Source: Aricia agestis (Eukaryota; Arthropoda; Insecta; Lepidoptera; Lycaenidae). From it: 64,000 nt of DNA. Location of the stretch: contig NC_056412.1 in NCBI RefSeq assembly GCF_905147365.1, positions 9,602,001 through 9,666,000 on the forward strand, written 5' to 3'. Under the pieces are notes generated by a model. It was not told where the DNA came from, made no database searches, and worked only from the letters and a program-made list of their open reading frames with translations. The position numbers and the translations under genes were made by a program. Positions 1-10,994 of this stretch are shown here, piece by piece; position 1 is the stretch's first letter, and each line of letters starts with the position of its first letter.

Positions 1-2049
1 CGATCAATGTTTATATGGGAGGAAACTATAAGCTATTAAATAAAACTAGGCATATTGCAGGCGGAAATATCATGTATACCTGGCTTTATACACAAGTATT
101 TCAATCAGTGTCTACTAACACGGGCCATAAAAACCAAGTGGCGGAGTTAATGAGTTTTGCCCCAGTTTCACGCCATTTACACCGGATAAACAAACGCCCA
201 GGGACCAGATACACGATTTGTCATCACTTATTTTCCCCCGCGCCACGTCGTCGGACATAAATTTACTTTAACGTCCTGTATAATTTATACAATTGAAAAA
301 ATATTTATACCACCATTTCCTCCAGCGCTAGTGGCGAGCTAGGCGGAAGTCATAATAATTGATAAACACTTTCAATACTTTATTTTATTTTTTCCAGGCT
401 TCAGACTGATTGTGATCCTTCACAATATTATATCCACTTGAAATATAGATATTATAATCTATGTGTCTACGCATGGGCGTACGCAGGATTTCAGCTAAGA
501 GGGGAGGAGGGGGGCAGCAGGTCTGTTTCGAGAAGATGGTCGGTCCAACACTTCATTTTGCGCAGATTTGGTAACACGTTTTTATTTGACACTTGCCAGG
601 AAAATTTACGTTTATTTTATCTTCTAGGGGGGGGCTGCTGCCCTCCCCCTGCCCCTACCTGGGTATGTCAATTCGTCTACGTACAGATAAATGTCACCAA
701 TTTTAAGCCTACAACAATGTTTTTACGTAAAATTGCATCTATTTTATTCACTACATAATTTAGAAACCACAGATGGCGTACAGCGGATGTAATGCGTATG
801 TTTTCGAAGGCAAGCGATCCTCGCCCGATTGCCAACTTCCCACAAAAATATTTTGTTTTCAACGCCGCTATGGTTTCAGTGGAGTGCAGAGCATATTTGT
901 GTTTCCACGAGAATCCATTATCTGTAATTGGATTTAAGGTTAAATCGAACTGGAGCATAAACAGTGCGTACTCGAAGAGTGCATGAGCAGCTGAGTGCAC
1001 TTCGCGCTGTGGGGCCGCGAACTTGCACGTTATTTAGCTAACAAACCAGCTGTTTCCTTAGTCAATATATTGTAGGATAATAATATACCTCGAACACGAG
1101 TTTCGGTGACGGTAGCCGGTTTTATTCAGAGGTAATTTTATACAGCCCAAGTAATTGTGCAGTACACAGGAGCTCTTTTCTTTTTACTGTCGTAACGGCT
1201 GGTCATTCACTCGAAACAGGTGCAAGACTGCCTTTATATGCCTGTCTAACGCATAATAATTAATTATTAATTAAATTATATTACATTTTTTAGATAGACA
1301 TAGTAGTATGATAGACTATAAATGTCAAATATTATCAATCTAGTAAGACGAATCAAGGGATCAACGGGCATTATCTGAACTTTTAAAAGAAACATTTTTT
1401 CAACATAGGAATCGACTTCCGACTGAAAATCTAATCTTTAAAGTCTAAAACTCTAAACCATCGTATTACGAAGGTGTTGCTAGGATGTCATGTATATAAA
1501 TTCCCAGGTACACTTTCCGGCTAAGGCACCTATTCAATAACCTTTTGCGTGTGGGATTGTGGAGGTTTACACATTATTTATTGACGTTTTTAATAGCTTC
1601 AGAAACTTACAGGCTTTAATAGGGTTCTTTTGTTATGGTTCATCAGGTCGGAATATGATTTATGTTTCCGACGGTTGTAAATTAAATTATTGTATATTTA
1701 ATGGGTTTTTAATATAATGCAAAACGTTAGATACATTAGCTACGCAATGTTGCTACGCATCTTCTACGCTCCGCTACGACGCTACGAAGTAGATTGATCT
1801 TGTGTTTCTGAATTTTTTCCCAAACGTTGTTTTGCTTCAGTTCTTAAGGGAGCCCCCTTAAGAACTAAAGCAAAAACCTAAAGTGTCAATTTTATAATTT
1901 ATTTTTATACTTGAAAATAAGCCCCGAATTGTTTCATTTTCTAAAATTAGATACTACATTATATTTCCGAGAATTCGATCTGAGCAAAAACACGATATCT
2001 TAAAATTTTCTCGATAGAAAAAAATCACAAAGATGCATCTAATTTTCAC
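1..2049. other. Intergenic, no gene seen
   Basis: AT-rich sequence without a convincing coding region; the short open frames lack family motifs and splice partners. A G-rich/C-rich inverted pair lies near 505-660. The stretch 776-1,010 is more complex and less repetitive than its surroundings but shows no recognisable protein. Direct reading only; a genome self-comparison would probably assign parts to repeats. Confidence 0.5.
1831..1876. repeat. Short inverted repeat (hairpin)
   Basis: Arms of about 20 bp built on TTTTGCTTCAGTTCTTAAGG and its near reverse complement, with a spacer of only a few bases. Probably the remnant of a miniature transposon; no target-site duplication was identified. 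Confidence 0.6.
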
Positions 2050-2290
2050 GAATTTTGTGCATTGAACTTAGTTAATATTTTAACGCATTGTATAAAATTC
2101 TATCATTGAGAGATCGACCTAGCGGATTTTTAAAATGTTGTATATTTACCGAGTTATTGAGAGAAAACTAATTTGGCGATAAATCCGCGTCGTCCTTTTT
2201 TACCTGGCATATAAAAGACGTAAGTGTAAAGAGAGAAGGACGATGTTTGATTTTTAGGGTTAGTCGCCCTCTTAATATGCAATTTTGGCA
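2050..2290 (+). repeat. Dispersed repeat, copy A
   Basis: About 240 bp, shared in reverse orientation with 25,205-25,445 and in part with 44,070-44,195. Shared motifs include CTAATTTGGCGAT, ACCTGGCATAT, GGACGATGTTTGATTTTT and a region around TATAAAATTCTATCATTGAG. Three diverged copies in 64 kb mark it as a transposable-element family; no ORF or clear ends. Confidence 0.7.
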
Positions 2291-2736
2291 GAATTAACGA
2301 TATAGTTATAGGTACATAACACCATAGGTAGTCCAAGTGCAAGCGATTGGTACGATTTTGAAAAACGTGCAATATTTTCCATTCAAAACTCCGAAGCAAG
2401 TTTCATTAAAACATTTACCACTTTTTTCCTGGTCTTTGACTCGTTGGCTGCAGTGACGAATAATTTTGCTTTGGACTTGACATTAAAAAAATACTAGGTG
2501 TAGAGAACTTTGACAGAAAATCTGTTTTTTTTTTAATTTGACCGGGTATTGTTTTAAGTTTTATCATATAATTTTTTTTTTTTTTTTTTTTTTTTTCTCT
2601 CTTTTGAACACTGTTACTTGGCGATCTGTGTTACACAATAAGCCATTTTTATGAAGGGGGTTTGAATTATTTGGCTTTTGACAGCAGAGAAAGCTTGGTT
2701 ATAAGCTTTTACTCCTATGATGGGTCACTTTAGTTG

Positions 2737-5421
2737 TTATTGGCCAAATCTAAGGTTTAGTGTCGGTACACTATGTCTGCTCAGTCTGGAGTGTGTGACA
2801 CTGCCTGTGCCAGCAAGTCTTGATGCCAGTATGTTAGTGTGTTTTGCTATTCTTTCTTGATAGACCTTGCTGTATTTTGAGATCTCTTCCTTAACCGTGC
2901 TCATTTCAAGGTCTTTGTAAATGTACTTATTAGAAAGATAGTATGGTATTCTCAGCATTGTTCTTAGCGCTTTACTCTGGAAACGTTCCAGAATCTCTAT
3001 GTTGCTGATGCTGGCAGTACCCCATAACTGAATGCCATATGCCCAGATAGGTTTAAGGATGGCTTTGTAAACTGATATTTTGCATTCTGTTGAAAGTCTA
3101 GCTTTTGGACCTATGAGCCAGTACATAGATCTGAGTTTTGTGTCAAGTTGTTTCCTTTTTGTCCAGATATGTTTTCTCCATGTAAGCCTGCGGTCTAAAT
3201 GCATGCCCAGGTATTTTGCATCTTCGGCCTGAACAATATCCCTATTGTGTAATTTAATTGGAGGACATGTTTGCTTTCTTAGAGTAAAGGTTACGTGGAC
3301 CGACTTGTCCTGGTTTGCCTGGATACGCCAGTCATCGAGCCAGGTTTCTACTTGACTGACGTGTTCTTGTAGTTTGGCTGATGCTATGGTGGGGTTTTCA
3401 TGCACAGAGAGGAAGGCTGTGTCGTCGGCATATGTAGCCGTTGTTGTATCGTCTCTAGTTGGCAGGTCTGCTGTGAAGATGAGATAAAGCACTGGACCGA
3501 GTATGCTTCCTTGCGGGACTCCTGACAATATTTCGCATAGTGCCGAAGTCTCATCACCGATTTTTACCTCGAAACATCTGCCACTTAGGTATGACTTGAG
3601 TATTAGGAAGAAGCAGTGCGGTAATAACTTTTTTAGTTTGAAGAGTAGCCCCTCGTGCCATACTTTATCGAATGCCTGACTGATGTCAAGAAAGACAGCA
3701 GAGCAATACTTTTTGCTTTCTAGCGATCGGCTTATGGCGTCTGTGAGTCGGTGGATTTGTTCTATCGTTCCATGTTGTTGCCTAAATCCGAACTGGTGGT
3801 GGGGGATAACGTGTGGTAAATGTTGAAGCATCCGGTTTAGCAGGATTTTTTCCATTAGTTTGCCTAGTAAAGATAGCAGACTTATCGGTCTATAGGACTT
3901 GACTTCATTTAATGGTTTGCCAGGTTTTGGGACCATAATGATCTGGGCAATTTTCCATTGAGCAGGAAAGAACTCGAGTCGTAAACAGGCGTTAATTATA
4001 GCAGTAATAAAAATTACACCTTTTTTAGGCAGTTGTTTCAGCAATTTTGCATCAATCTGGTCAAACCCTGGTGCTTTACCGATTTTTAACCTTAAGATTT
4101 CTTTCCAAATTTCTTTCGGGCTTGCACTTTTAATTGGTGGGCACATTTGGAGTGGCGCATCAAGATATTCTTGGATTATTTGGTCATGAGCTGGGTTTCT
4201 ACTTGGTAATGGCTTGAACACTGATGCAAGATGTTCCATGTAGACTTGAGCCTTGGCAGAGTTAGTCCTTGCCCAGTTACCAGATGAGTCTTTAATAGGT
4301 GGAATGTGAGCTGTAGGCCTTTTCAGTATTTTAGTGATCTTCCAAAGTGAGTGGTTTGTGTCCTTGTAAGGTGTTAGGTTAGCTAGTTGGTTTTGCAATT
4401 GTTCATCTTCCGCGTCTGAGAGCAGACGTTTCAATTCCTCAGAGGCTTTGTTAAAAGCTTTTTTATCACAGGGATACTTTGTGCGATGCCATACTTTACG
4501 AAGATGCCTTCTTTCACTTACTTTTTGTTTGATAGCTTTAGAAAACCGGATATCTTTGGAAAAGTTTAGCTTTGGCTTTATTATGGGCGTCGACTCATTA
4601 GCTGCTTCATGAATTAATTTTACAAAGTCTTCAATAGCTTCTTCAACAAGATCTACACTGTTAAGCGGCGTTTTCAAGTTTATGCCTTCTGTGATTTTTT
4701 CTTTATACTTAACCCAGTCGGTTTTAGGATTATACAGTCTATTTGGAGTTTCTTTTAATAAAGGCTTGTGATAAAGGTTAAGTATAACCGGTGTGTGGTC
4801 AGAGGATAAGTCTGTACATTCCTCTAGTTTTATTTGACTCTGTTGGATATTCTTCATTATAAAAAAGTCCAATAAGTCTGGTACCTTTTGTGTATCTGTG
4901 GGCCAATATGTTGGGATGCCATGTGAGGCACAACGAAGATTTAAATCGTTTACAGCAGAAAACAGTTGGCGACCTCGTGGCAAAGTTAACCTGGATCCCC
5001 AGAACACATGTTTAGCATTCCAGTCTCCTCCACATATGTATCTGGTTCCTAATGTTTTAAAGTATGTTTTAAAGTCGTCACTGCATATAGTATGCCTAGG
5101 TGGGCAATATATTGCAGACACTGTAATATCAAAGTTTTTGCCTTGGATGCTAACAGATGTGGCTTGTATCTTTTCTGTTTTATATTGCTCAAGTGGATAG
5201 TGTTTTATGTTGTTTTTTATGATTATTGCAGTTCCACCGTGTGAATTGCCAGATGGGTGATCTGTTGTGTACACTTCGTAGTTTTTAATACTAAAGTGTG
5301 TTTTGTGCGTAAATCGTGTTTCAGAAATAAGGGCGACATCAACTTTTTCTGTTTTGAGAAAATGGTCCAGTTCTTGGCGTCGTTCGTTTAACCCGTTGGC
5401 GTTCCAGGTAATAATCCTCAG
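2737..5421 (-). CDS. LINE ORF2: endonuclease-reverse transcriptase
   Basis: Encodes about 894 residues. The N-terminus carries an APE-like endonuclease: an opening TWNANGL motif, then LISETRF, CPPRH, CGGDWNAKH and SDHTPV (the catalytic His region). A long linker leads to the reverse transcriptase core with KPGKP, YRPISLLS, FGFRQQHGT, FLDISQAFDKVWH, SGVPQGSILGP and the catalytic YADDTA box; the thumb and C-terminal part include LTWRKH and YGIQLWGTA. No RNase H domain is evident. The open frame has no ATG near its beginning: it continues upstream of 5,421 across the end of ORF1 in another frame, so translation probably depends on coupling to ORF1 termination or on a non-AUG start. Coordinates here begin where the endonuclease homology begins. 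The first ATG-independent residue is therefore uncertain, but the reading frame and stop at 2,737 are clear. Confidence 0.93.
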   Translation of the reverse strand: MRIITWNANGLNERRQELDHFLKTEKVDVALISETRFTHKTHFSIKNYEVYTTDHPSGNSHGGTAIIIKNNIKHYPLEQYKTEKIQATSVSIQGKNFDITVSAIYCPPRHTICSDDFKTYFKTLGTRYICGGDWNAKHVFWGSRLTLPRGRQLFSAVNDLNLRCASHGIPTYWPTDTQKVPDLLDFFIMKNIQQSQIKLEECTDLSSDHTPVILNLYHKPLLKETPNRLYNPKTDWVKYKEKITEGINLKTPLNSVDLVEEAIEDFVKLIHEAANESTPIIKPKLNFSKDIRFSKAIKQKVSERRHLRKVWHRTKYPCDKKAFNKASEELKRLLSDAEDEQLQNQLANLTPYKDTNHSLWKITKILKRPTAHIPPIKDSSGNWARTNSAKAQVYMEHLASVFKPLPSRNPAHDQIIQEYLDAPLQMCPPIKSASPKEIWKEILRLKIGKAPGFDQIDAKLLKQLPKKGVIFITAIINACLRLEFFPAQWKIAQIIMVPKPGKPLNEVKSYRPISLLSLLGKLMEKILLNRMLQHLPHVIPHHQFGFRQQHGTIEQIHRLTDAISRSLESKKYCSAVFLDISQAFDKVWHEGLLFKLKKLLPHCFFLILKSYLSGRCFEVKIGDETSALCEILSGVPQGSILGPVLYLIFTADLPTRDDTTTATYADDTAFLSVHENPTIASAKLQEHVSQVETWLDDWRIQANQDKSVHVTFTLRKQTCPPIKLHNRDIVQAEDAKYLGMHLDRRLTWRKHIWTKRKQLDTKLRSMYWLIGPKARLSTECKISVYKAILKPIWAYGIQLWGTASISNIEILERFQSKALRTMLRIPYYLSNKYIYKDLEMSTVKEEISKYSKVYQERIAKHTNILASRLAGTGSVTHSRLSRHSVPTLNLRFGQ

Positions 5422-5423
5422 GT

Positions 5424-7052
5424 TTATGGATTTTTCACAAGGCTTGTGACTAAGTGAATCATACGATCCATCATGTTGTCTAACATAATGCTCATTATGT
5501 TTTGGAATTTCTCAAACATCACATTTAAGAGTTCCGTAATGTTGTTTGGGTCCCTGATTTCCATATTAGTGTTATGTATATTTTGATGTCTATTTTTGGT
5601 GATATTTGCATAAGTATCTTTCGAATCGTGTTTGGAGTAATAGTTTTGTTTATTGTACATATTGTGTCTTATTGCTGATTTGTTATTATTAATTTTATCT
5701 TTAGTGTCATTATCTATATTTTGATCATTCTTAATTTTCAATTGGCTTATCTTGTTCATCTTGTTTTTATTAAGCAGAAGTTCCTTGTATTGTTTGTATT
5801 TCGTGCATCCTTTATAGCTTGCGGGATGTTTTTCTTCACAATTTGCACATGTCGCATCCGTATCTGGTCTTTTCAGGCAACTAGCAGTAGGGTGTTCTTC
5901 GCCACATTTCACACATCTGAAGGGTCTGTTGCATTGGTTTTTCGCATGACCGAATCTTTGACATCTCTTGCACTGAAGGACCTCGAACTTTTTGTATGGT
6001 GCTTCAAATGAGACTTTTGTATAATTTAGTTTATTAATTTTAAATATTTCTTTGTTATTATGTTTTGGTTCTAAGTCTATGTAGAATAGAGATAGTGGTT
6101 GTTTTGTGGTTTTGTGCCTTATGTTTGTTATATTCCTAACTTCATGTCCAAGCTCTAACAGTTCTTGTTTAATTACATCTGTATCTTCTGATGCATGGAG
6201 ACCACGTAAAACTACTCGGTAGGCTCTCTCACTCTTTAATCTGTAAGTATAGTGGCTTACATCTTTAGCAATAAATGCTGCTCTTATGTTTTTATATGTG
6301 TCTATGTCTGCTGGCATAATCTTAACAATATGTCCAGATCGTAGCGTATGCAATGTGTATTTATTTTGTTCTAAGACGATTGTACATAGTAGTTCTTTAA
6401 GTTTTTTAATGTCCAAAACTCCTGTCACAAATATAGGTTCTGGTTTAGGTGGTTTAAATTGTTTCTGTTCAGCTGCTGGTTCTACATTTGTGGCTGTTTC
6501 GAGAATTTGGAAGCTGTTTTGTGTTGGTACCGTGTAAATAGTTTTGGTCACCTTATTGATTTTATTACTTTGTTCTGGACTTGCCTCTGCTTTTCTTTTA
6601 GTAGGTGCCTGATCATTTTGCCATGCGTTTTTACCTGTTTTTTCTCTGTAACTAGTAGTTGGTGTAAGTGTTGTTGCATCTTTTGCAGTCATGTCATCTA
6701 TTATAATTATGTCATCAGCTGAGCCTTCTGCCATTTGAGGCAGATTTATTGAGGTGCTTGTATCTTTGCTGCCAAGAGAGTGGCTTCTGTGTCTAATGTT
6801 TTTGAAGAGGCTGGGATGAAAAATTTGTTGTGTCATCTTCTTACTCTGGTGTTGCGTTGTTGTTTTATCCTCTTGGGATATCGACTCCTCTCTACTTTCT
6901 TCCTGCTGCAGTTCCTCACACGGTAGCAAAATTTTGCCCCCCCCAGATACGATGGGGCTGCCTGAGTTTTCCTGTGGGCTTTTCTCAGGGAAGGATTCTC
7001 CAGCTTGGCCGGTACCTTCCTGGGGTAATTTGTTTTTAAACCCTGCTAACAT
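5424..7052 (-). CDS. LINE ORF1: gag-like nucleic-acid-binding protein
   Basis: About 542 residues from the first ATG at 7,052 (the frame is open a little further upstream without an ATG). The first 200 residues are low-complexity, rich in Q, S, E and K, with basic stretches. A central segment with an RRM/PRE_C2HC-like appearance (RVVLRGLHASEDTDVIKQEL) is followed by zinc knuckles: CKRCQRFGHAKNQC, CVKCGEEHPTASC and CANCEEKHPASYKGC. This arrangement is characteristic of Jockey-type gag proteins, which package LINE RNA. The tail is N/K-rich with a hydrophobic Met-rich end. The stop at 5,424 lies inside the start of the ORF2 frame, so the two ORFs overlap out of frame. Confidence 0.9.
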   Translation of the reverse strand: MLAGFKNKLPQEGTGQAGESFPEKSPQENSGSPIVSGGGKILLPCEELQQEESREESISQEDKTTTQHQSKKMTQQIFHPSLFKNIRHRSHSLGSKDTSTSINLPQMAEGSADDIIIIDDMTAKDATTLTPTTSYREKTGKNAWQNDQAPTKRKAEASPEQSNKINKVTKTIYTVPTQNSFQILETATNVEPAAEQKQFKPPKPEPIFVTGVLDIKKLKELLCTIVLEQNKYTLHTLRSGHIVKIMPADIDTYKNIRAAFIAKDVSHYTYRLKSERAYRVVLRGLHASEDTDVIKQELLELGHEVRNITNIRHKTTKQPLSLFYIDLEPKHNNKEIFKINKLNYTKVSFEAPYKKFEVLQCKRCQRFGHAKNQCNRPFRCVKCGEEHPTASCLKRPDTDATCANCEEKHPASYKGCTKYKQYKELLLNKNKMNKISQLKIKNDQNIDNDTKDKINNNKSAIRHNMYNKQNYYSKHDSKDTYANITKNRHQNIHNTNMEIRDPNNITELLNVMFEKFQNIMSIMLDNMMDRMIHLVTSLVKNP

Positions 7053-7451
7053 TTTTGATTCGGTATACGTATCGGGTATACAGCCTAGCCTTTGGTGATC
7101 CAACACCTATGCGCAAGGCAGCACATTGGTTTATTATTCGGAGTACCTTCTCCTAGACCAACAGCCATCCAAGGCTTACGAGGTTGGTCTCCCCGGGTCA
7201 GAGCTTATATTATAGTGGCGGCTCCTGCTCGCCACTGACGCCCACATTTCATTGGGTTTAGTGTCACTTTGTAGAGGTTACCCCGCCATGAGTAACCCCA
7301 ACACCCCTCCATATGGACCGCCCGATTGTCCGCGGCTGCACAAGGCAGCTAGTCCCCATATCTGAGGACCGTTTCGCTATCCGCAACCTGCGACGCGGGG
7401 GGTGGCATAGGGCCATGCCACTGGGATGCGTTCACCCAGAGCCCCCTATCA
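7053..7451 (-). promoter_or_regulatory. 5' leader of the LINE with presumed internal promoter
   Basis: Roughly 400 bp, distinctly richer in GC than flanking DNA, lying between the upstream target-site duplication and ORF1. Jockey-like elements carry an internal promoter at the extreme 5' end; that function is inferred from position, not from a recognised motif. Confidence 0.6.
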
Positions 7452-7462
7452 TATCATATAAT

Positions 7463-8640
7463 TAAAACAAAAACTGCCTTTTAATTTTATTTCATACATG
7501 CAATAAAATCTATCGTTGCCCAAAACCTTAACAATTTCGACTCAATCCTTTCTTGGTATTCCCAATATTTCACTTAATGTCGTCGATTTACATAATCCTT
7601 TTTTATATTCGTCCCTTTTTCTTGTACACTAAGTGTGTTCTGTTTACCATAATCCTCATCATTATCGCTACCAAACTTGGTATCGTCGAAATTTTTCGCA
7701 AAAAAAAGCGCGCTGAGGGCTACGGAATCCCTTCATGCCTTGTATAATGTATATATTACAAGATGACGGCAATTATTTTTAATTACTTCATGCTTAGACA
7801 TTTCACAGTCCTACAATAAAGTTATAGGTATTTAAACTTAATCAATAATTAACGCTTTGAAGTTGATAATTACAGCGTGAATGATAAATAATATAGCGTG
7901 TCACCTCGCACCTGTCAAATTAATTTAAATAGGTCGATCGCGATTCGGTCGTACATCGCATCCAATACCGTCGAATGAATACCAAAGGACTATTTTCCCA
8001 GAGCGTCACAAAGACGGCACCTTATCAAGCGCGTTACAGTTTGAATAGCGCCGTGTACTCGTGCTGCAGTCGAATATACAGTGTATCGAGTACAATATTC
8101 GGTAGTGTATCGATAGTAATTGGCCGGGGCGCGATCGATCGGCTGATGTGACACGAATACCTCTTTCCGCTGTGCGATCACACTTGGTAATCCACTATCG
8201 CCCTAATTGTTACTTATGGCGTGATCAATTAACCATTATTGTTACTTAGCTAATCGATGTTATCCGACTACGATTATGTTCCTACATGATGCGGTGTAAG
8301 TAATGGTGTCACTTTTACCTTGATATTTTTGTTTTTAATATGTTTACTTAATAATTATTATTATACATACATTATAGCTGACATACCGACAAAACATCAA
8401 TAATCTAACATTTTGTGCGGACATCAATTCTATGTAGTCAAATTTATTCAGGTTGCCGCTGGCACTATTCTCGGTAAAATTAAATCTTCTTATATTACTA
8501 ATAATATAAATTATTATGAGTAATATAAGAAGATTTAATAACATGACAAAACAGAAAGCAACAACCAGAAGAATGTTTAAAAGTTTTCAATACTTTTCGC
8601 TCAATTTTACGTAACCGAGTTAATATGTTAAAATGGGACA
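7463..8640. other. Intergenic, no gene seen
   Basis: AT-rich DNA with a less repetitive, GC-balanced patch at about 7,920-8,200 containing several TCGATCG/CGATCG motifs. No splice-compatible coding exon is recognisable; this patch could be regulatory or the remains of a unique sequence. Confidence 0.45.
8479..8539. repeat. Perfect 21-bp inverted repeat
   Basis: Arms 8,479-8,499 and 8,519-8,539 (core AATCTTCTTATATTAC) are exact reverse complements around a 19-bp AT-only loop. Likely a palindromic MITE core. Confidence 0.75.
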
Positions 8641-9626
8641 GTGGAAAAAGACACTTAAAATAAGTTGACTGTTTGCACGCCTAGCCCGGAGCAATCTCCT
8701 AGGATTGCAATTGACCTGCAATGCAAAACGGCCAACAAAAGCACTGGGCCGACTGCAGTACGCAGGCGAAACAAAGTGCCTCGCCCGTGCCGTCTTACAG
8801 CGAAGCCACAAACACTGCTACGTTGCGTTGCGGAGCATTACATTGTCGGAACGGAAATACGCATCGTATATCACATAGCATTGTGGCGTTTCTCGCCCTT
8901 CTACTTCAATTCTTGTTTGCTGGTCGTTTGATCAAAGCAACGCGTGCAACGACATAACGCATCAAGCATCAATGTGGAATCGTAAGGGGTCAAAACATGT
9001 AACCGCGTTGCGGCACCACACCACGCCGCCAAAATCGGCGACAAAAAAAATCAAAACTCATATAAAAAACTAAAGAATTCAGCCAATTTTAGCGTAATGC
9101 CGCAACGCGGTTGTGTATTTCGGTCTAAAATATGTAAAACGGCACATCAACATTGTGGCGATGCGTCGCAACGCGTGCAACGCAAGGGAACTTAACGTAA
9201 GGGCCTCGCCGTTACGGACCTGTACAATGGCGAACTTTCTGTTCGTTTTTATTTTGGTAAAGAATATGTTTCAGTCTACATTTGAATGTTAACGTAAATA
9301 GGTCATACGCCTTTTGAGGCTCAATTGATTTTGTAAAGTGGACTCAGGGTGGCGCTTTAGCTATAAATTATAATATTTACTTTTGAACTATGTAGAACTT
9401 AGAAGAGGATTTTAGAAAGGTTAAGAACAACTTTATCAGTTTCTTCATTATAAAAATAATGTAATCAATAGATAATTGATACTTGAAATCATTTTTATAA
9501 ACTAATAAAATTAAGTTGTGAAATTAAAAAAAAAACCGCCAAACAATTTTAAAAAGTAATTAAATGATATTTACTGACTTTAAGTTTAAATAACTCCTAA
9601 GTTTAAAGTAATATCTTAGACCATAA
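8641..9626. other. Repeat-like region with CCGCAACGCGG motifs
   Basis: Contains inverted copies of AACCGCGTTGCGGCA (9,001 and 9,099 regions), other GCAACGCG words, and an imperfect relationship to sequence near 22,860. Probably old MITE material; no gene is supported. Confidence 0.5.
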
Positions 9627-9774
9627 TCTATATGTATAAAAATTGATTTTCAATTGTGTTAGTCGCGCTAAAACTCAAAAACGGCTGAACGGATTGGGCT
9701 GGTTTTAGTCTTAAAATATTCGTAGAAGTCCAGGGAAGGTTTTAAAGTGACACGAAGTTCACCGGGACAGCTAG
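9627..9774 (+). mobile_element. Mini Helitron-like element
   Basis: 148 bp starting A|TCTATATGTATAAAA and ending ...ACAGCTAG|T, consistent with Helitron insertion between A and T, a 5' TC and a 3' CTRR. The internal text (CGGCTGAACGGATTGG) recurs in lepidopteran non-autonomous elements. A clean pre-terminal hairpin is weak here, so Helitron membership is an inference. Confidence 0.6.
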
Positions 9775-10009
9775 TATCATAATAATTATTGTTGTCACGG
9801 TGTGTCGGGGAACCGCTAAACTACGACAACAGGGACTTTTACATTTGTATCGCCAAGTCGCTTTTTGTCTTGATTCGGTTCGCTGTGAACTCATCTTTAA
9901 ACTATAATAAACTTGTTTGGCGGTTTTTTTTATTTCTTAATTTATTTTCATGCTATTTAAACCTGTGTTCGCTATAGTGCAGAATAAATCCTATCAACAA
10001 GTCATGTCC

Positions 10010-10605
10010 CCATGATTACTATCTACGAATGTATTTTCGATGAGGCCGTTAATATGAGCCCAAATATGAAACCTCCACCTTGGATTCATATGGAGCTCGG
10101 CTTCTATAAAATCCAGGTGACGCTGCAGCAGCACCATGCAAATATTTACTGTTTATTTACGTCTTACTGGTTGTCGCAATTAAAATGAGCCCAAACACGA
10201 AACCTCTGCTCTAAGTTGGTGAGGAGTTGGATATCCTATTGATTACCAGGTGATGCTGCAGCACCAGGTCAACTTTCTATTGAGGTGTATATATGCATAT
10301 CCACAAATATCACGAACTAGAATTCAGCATAATAAACCCATCAAACGACTGCAAGTTGCTAAAGGCCTTTTAAGAACTAGATCAAACCTGAGCACTGAGC
10401 AGGCTGATGATGACGAATCATAGTTAAGAACACTCTCGATCATGTCAGCTTTCAAACAAAAAATAACTAGATCAAAATCGGTGCACCCGTTTGGATGCTA
10501 CGACGCCACATACAGAAACACACAGAGACAGACTATCAGACAGACAGACAGACATACAGACACGTCAAACTTATAACACCCCTCTTTTTTTCGGGAGTTA
10601 AAAAC
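10010..10605 (+). repeat. Dispersed lepidopteran-type repeat with internal duplication
   Basis: Two diverged internal copies (about 10,050-10,150 and 10,180-10,275) share ATGAGCCCAAA...CGAAACCTC and AGGTGA(C/T)GCTGCAGCA. The tail contains a CAGACAGACAGACA run and ends TTCGGGAGTTAAAAAC. I recognise the type as a common lepidopteran dispersed repeat but cannot name the family. Confidence 0.65.
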
Positions 10606-10994
10606 GCCTAACGTTTAAATATTTTAATCATTTTGATAGGCGTGAATCCGCACGTGGATATCAAAATATTTTAACTTGGGCGTATAAAAATTGTCATAAT
10701 TTCGACGAGTTTTATGAAAATACTTTGTGTAAATGATTTATAAAAGTTTATCAAATAATCCTCGTAGCAGTCGTAGCGGCCGTATCTTTGAAGCTCAAAT
10801 TACATTTGGAGGAACGTTTAGAATGCTGAGGACATTTCTAAGTGATTCTCCAAAATATTTTTTTTATTTATTTTAATCTGCCGATTTAGAAGCGTTATTT
10901 TTTCTTCAAGACAATTATAACTTGTGTTTCGTTATTAAAGGTCGCGTTATCTCTATTTTGCTATAATTTGGCAATATGCATGGTTTATCAAAAA
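10606..10994. other. Intergenic, nothing recognised
   Basis: AT-rich DNA without coding signal or clear repeat boundaries. Confidence 0.5.

Larger units (their letters stand above)
2573..7451 (-). mobile_element. Near full-length Jockey-like non-LTR retrotransposon
   Basis: A two-ORF LINE in minus orientation. ORF1 (gag-like, zinc knuckles) precedes ORF2 (endonuclease plus reverse transcriptase). A run of about 24 T on the plus strand (2,573-2,596) is the poly(A) tail. The element is bracketed by the same 11 bp, TATCATATAAT, at 2,562-2,572 and 7,452-7,462, which is the target-site duplication expected of target-primed reverse transcription. About 400 bp of GC-richer leader precede ORF1, so the insertion is not visibly 5'-truncated. 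Both ORFs read without stops, suggesting a recent, possibly competent copy. Placement in the Jockey clade rests on ORF order, CCHC knuckles and poly(A) tail; a phylogeny could move it to a neighbouring clade. Confidence 0.92.

Noticed and set aside
438..1000. Overlapping 106- and 107-codon frames
   Set aside because: They lie on opposite strands, overlap, and partly cover low-complexity G/C-rich sequence; no family signal.
4898..6722. Plus-strand frames of 69-100 codons
   Set aside because: Shadows antisense to the LINE ORFs.
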